From Clarkia xantiana subsp. parviflora (Eukaryota > Streptophyta > Magnoliopsida > Myrtales > Onagraceae), in NCBI GenBank assembly GCA_036873135.1, contig JAPTYO010000010.1, positions 14,911,134 to 14,975,133 on the forward strand: a stretch of DNA of 64,000 bases. The letters run 5' to 3'. A program made the translations under genes and the position numbers. Shown piece after piece: positions 60,901-64,000 of the stretch (the first letter of the stretch is position 1; every line of letters begins with the position of its first letter). The notes under the pieces are model-generated. The model had not been told where the DNA came from, ran no database searches, and saw only the letters and a program-made list of their open reading frames with translations.

Positions 60901-61221
60901 TACATCCTTTAAAAAGTTATAATTTTTGTTCTATCTCAGGTGATTGAGGCCGGTAATGGCTTCCTCAGGGCCATGGAGCAGCACTGTATGGAGTTGATGC
61001 TGCAGAGGGCGGTTGCAGAGAGTAGAGAGGGAAAAATGAAGGTGGAGAAGAAAGGACTGTTGCTGTCTTCATGTGGAAGAAACGGCGCCGTTGGCAGTGA
61101 TTTCTGCGACGGAAGAAACGTTAGCGTGCAGTGTTGCTTGAAGTGTACGTTTGAAGCTGTGGAGAAGTTTGGTGCAGTGTCGTTGAGTGTTTATCAAGAG
61201 CTGTGTGGAAACAGTGCGTGA
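57968..61221 (+). CDS. DUF630/DUF632 protein (NRG2-like family), 618 aa, 5 exons
   Basis: Exons are 57968-58838, 59052-59176, 59662-59894, 60393-60738 and 60940-61221, all with GT-AG introns and an open joined frame. The start MGCSNSKL has Gly2 and Cys3 suited to myristoylation and palmitoylation, followed by the DUF630 helix (LCRDRCKFLAEALHHIHSLS). A low-complexity middle holds Pro runs and the duplicated words SAGEESAAEKK and SAREESAAEKK. DUF632 begins near residue 250 (DDIGREMQSLFEEAALSGR) and continues through SMWEKKLYHEVK, LRILYAQKWRELKQLDG, WPLINQLIHGFQEMW and LLRCLEP. The family includes nitrate-regulation protein NRG2 and other membrane-associated or nuclear plant proteins. The exact role here is unknown. 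At 618 residues it is shorter than many members (700-900). The next gene is convergent, 344 bases away. Confidence 0.93.
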
Positions 61222-61565
61222 TCCTCAAGAAATCCATCACCGTAATTTTTTTGGTAGCGTGATCCACAAGAAATCCATCGTCTTGTTCTCTTCATATATT
61301 TTAGTTTTTCTTTAATTTGAAGCGGTGTAATTTTTTAATTAAATTATTATTCCATAAAATATTCTCATTTTGATTGATTGTGTTTGAAATTAGTGCAAAA
61401 TACCAACTTGGTGACTAGGTAATTAAATCTGGAAAATTTACACTACAGCAGCCACAACCAAGAAGCTCTGTATCTATATGGTTAGGAGCTCTGATGCATA
61501 TTTGCCTGTCTATAGTGTGTTTTTATAAAAATTTACAAAGCTTTCTTTTCTTCCAAGAAAACCAC

Positions 61566-63222
61566 TTAAGAGATGAAAAGCTCGGCTTTTCCGTCAATGA
61601 AGAGACTCATGAATTCTTCGCCATCGACGGTTTCTTTCTCCATAAGGAGCTGGGCGAGCTTGTGAAGAATGTCGATGTGGGTGTTGACGATCTCGGTCGC
61701 CCTCTTGTACGCTCGCTCGACTAGTTCTCTTACCTCTCCATCCACCACATCTGCTGTTGCCATTGAGTAGTCTTTCTGGGAAGACATCTGCAGTAAAATT
61801 GTCACTTAGTACCAATTTCTCATGAGTTTCTTAAGGCGAGAATCGCCCATATCCGATCCAAAAACTTCGGATGATGGATCGAGTGTCTTTACTGATCTAG
61901 TCGATAAACAGTACTTATTGAATTATGGTCGAATATCTGACCTGCTGACCCAAAAAGGGGTTTCCACCACCACCACCACCAACGGCGATCTGCCCGATCT
62001 TCTTGCTGAACCCGAACCTCTCAACCATCTGCCTTGCCACTCGAGACACTTGCATGAAGTCATTTGATGCTCCGGTTGTCACATTGTCGGCCCCGAAAAT
62101 CACCTCCTCGGCAACCCTGTACATAATTCATAAATTTATAACTTAGTTATTTAGCAACTAGCTAGATGAACTTTGGGGATATGGACAGTTTGCTAATACT
62201 GAAGTTAAATGAAACTTCACATTGTTTATCGGCTTAACTTAAATTTATTGTCTTATTTTGTGAAAATTGCTAGCTAAATTTAGAGAAAATTTGCAATTCA
62301 TAAGTTGATCATCGGAAATTTTTGCAATTTTCTCAGTGAACATTAAATAAATTTGAAATGGTTAAACTTTGGGGTATTTTGCAGATGAATTCTAATAGCA
62401 CACAATAGGCACTGCACGATTCCGTTCTTGTTTAATAAGACATTCGACGAAGTGGCATATTGCAACTTTGGATAAGCTTAGCCAACATTTTTTCTAAAAA
62501 TCTAAGCAGTTAGCAAATATCCAACCCCCTAAAGTTCAAGTCAAAGTTCAGGGAGCCAATTTCAGATGTTCTCAACTCTAATTAAATTTTCAGGTGATAT
62601 ATGAAACTACATTAACTTAACCAAATCCAAAAGAAACAAGGAGTTGATTCGGTTCTAACCTTCCACCAAGAGCGACAGCCATTTGATTTTCTAGGTAGCT
62701 TCTACTGTAGAGACCCGACTCAAGTCTCTCCTCGCTCGGGGCAAAGAAGGTCAGACCTCCAGCTTGGCCACGGGGAATGATTGATATCTTGGCAACAGGG
62801 TCATATTCGGGCATCAATGCACCAACAAGAGCATGCCCAGCCTCTGCATATAACCACAAAATCCTTTTTTTAGTAATTTAACAGTCATCTATAAAGGATG
62901 CTAGATAACATTAGACCACAAATGTAATATTAGATAAGTTATTGAAATATGGACTAATTTGAACAAGATTAATACCGTGATAGGCAACTAATTTCTTTTT
63001 CTCTTCTGAGACAACTGCGTTCTTCTTCTCAGGTCCAGCAATAATCCTCTCAAGAGCGTCAGAGATCTCATCTTTGCTTATCTCCTTGAGCTCACGTCGG
63101 GCAGCAAGAATAGCTGCCTCGTTCATCAGGTTCTGCAGATCAGCTCCTGTGAAACCCGGAGTTCTCCTTGCAATTTTGTCAAAATCTACATCCTTACCCA
63201 ATGCCTTGCCTCTCGAATGGAC
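61566..63222 (-). CDS. FTSH: Chloroplast FtsH protease, type A (FtsH1/FtsH5-like), C-terminal exons; 5' part outside the window
   Basis: Four exons are visible on the minus strand: 63222-62976, 62843-62660, 62116-61942 and 61787-61566, all with GT-AG junctions in frame. They encode the end of the AAA domain ([40 protein letters not shown]), the zinc-protease motif HEAGH, whose Glu codon is split by the second junction, then [36 protein letters not shown] and the tail [13 protein letters not shown]. Type-A subunits join type-B subunits in the hexameric thylakoid protease that degrades damaged photosystem II D1 protein. The Walker motifs, membrane spans and transit peptide would be upstream, beyond 64000. 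A hAT-like element starts 277 bases upstream of the first visible exon, in an intron. The visible part shows no damage. Confidence 0.93.
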
Positions 63223-63499
63223 CTGCACATAAAGGTCTACAACATTAAGAACAATGTATCACCATTTTTATACTCTTAGACAGAGAATCAACTAGTGAGA
63301 ATGGTACTACAGCACTGAAATACGCAAAGTTCCCATTTTTAACACGTCTTTTATCTTTCCTGAAAAAGAAGATCATATCCTTTCCCCTTTAAGAAATGAA
63401 TCCTTTCGAGTAGGATCTACTCGAAATTTATGTTTGCATACTAAGGAAAACTAATCACTTGCAACTCTAGTTTTACTATCAGACCAGCAGAGACAGTAG

Positions 63500-64000
63500 G
63501 GGTGAGCAATGGTCTAGCAAGACCATAACCGAGCCCAAGACCGCCCAAGACCAAGACCATTAGCCCAAGACCGTTTAGGACCAAGACCAATGGTCTTTTT
63601 TTATTGGTCTTAATTGGTCCTGGTCTTAATTTCGGTCCAAGACCACTAAGACCATTTGAGACCATTTAGGACCATTAAGACCATTGTATTATTAAAAAAA
63701 AACAGGAAATAATAATTTATAATAAAAGTTAAAACCTTCGCTGAGCGTTGAGAGCAAACTTGAGATCTCATTTGACCGGGTTCCCCCAACCCGGTAAAAT
63801 ATGTTTTTTTTTTTTTAATAGAAGTTGTAAAAATTAATGGTTTTATAATTTTTTTTTTTTAAAAACCTATCAGAGAATTTGGTTGTGGGTTGTTGACATC
63901 GCAATTAATTAATTTTGAGAAAAAAAAAAAAAAGAAACACTACTTGGCCGGGTTGTGGGAACCCGGCCAAATGAGTTCGAAAAAATATAAAATTAGTAGT
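63500..64000. mobile_element. hAT-like element copy 2, in an FtsH intron (right end beyond window)
   Basis: It begins gggtgagcaatggtct like the copy at 10301 and follows it closely for about 215 bases. It then continues across the site where copy 1 holds a Helitron (aataa then tttataataaaag) and on to gagcaaacttgag. A MITE at 63767 interrupts it. The right end and target duplication are outside the window. Confidence 0.88.
63767..63975. mobile_element. Foldback MITE nested in hAT-like copy 2
   Basis: The ends CTCATTTGACCGGGTTC and GAACCCGGCCAAATGAG are inverted repeats with one difference. Each arm has a further gggttgtggg or cccccaaccc hairpin. The interior has A and T runs. The target duplication is unclear. 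Confidence 0.8.

Noticed and set aside
1..64000. tRNA and rRNA genes
   Set aside because: No cloverleaf with A and B boxes or rRNA core was recognised. The only tRNA-related signal is the primer binding site at 9955.

Overview
The window is nuclear DNA of a flowering plant, most likely a eudicot. The evidence is short exons with canonical GT-AG introns, plant-only gene families (an ESV1-type starch protein, a DUF630/DUF632 protein, a chloroplast FtsH), AT-rich spacers and heavy transposon load. The species cannot be named from the sequence. Five host genes are seen. Four are complete: an ESV1/LESV-family starch-turnover protein (13206-17021, minus, 11 exons), a TSSC1/EIPR1 WD40 protein (31660-35405, minus, 13 exons), a small hydrophilic protein of 92 residues (53194-53472, minus) and a DUF630/DUF632 protein (57968-61221, plus, 5 exons). 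The fifth is the last four exons of a type-A thylakoid FtsH protease (61566-63222, minus), whose front lies beyond the right edge.

The rest is mostly layered mobile DNA. From 1 to 6818 lies the 3' half of a Ty3/gypsy element of Tat type: a pol remnant with three stops, two tandem-repeat blocks, an antisense spliced gene with its own TATA box, a polypurine tract and the 3' LTR. From 6872 to 9347 are a Mutator-like foldback (9-bp target duplication) and a hAT element (8-bp duplication). From 9421 to 12626 is a stack: a copia 5' LTR with primer binding site, a LINE RNase H remnant, a hAT-like element inside that remnant, and a Helitron inside the hAT-like element. From 18.3 to 31.1 kb are another foldback with a GC-rich core, a decayed LINE, a 2.7-kb Helitron, a minus-strand LINE tail with a 13-bp duplication, and two more hAT elements with 8-bp duplications. 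From 35.7 to 51.1 kb are a solo copia LTR just upstream of the EIPR1-like gene, a second Tat-type element that keeps LTR, repeats and antisense gene but lacks gag-pol, a 3.3-kb CACTA element, and a copia pol remnant with a 3' LTR. A second copy of the hAT-like family sits in an intron of the FtsH gene at 63.5 kb and shows the site before the Helitron arrived.

The host genes look unrelated in function, apart from ESV1 and FtsH, which both act in the chloroplast. The most unusual item is the antisense gene shared by the two Tat-type elements: it has a start codon, canonical introns and an upstream TATA box, all on the strand opposite pol. Antisense reading frames in Tat-lineage elements are known, so this is an instance worth study rather than a proven new system. 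Boundaries marked by target duplications were read directly. Functions come from family recognition without database searches.
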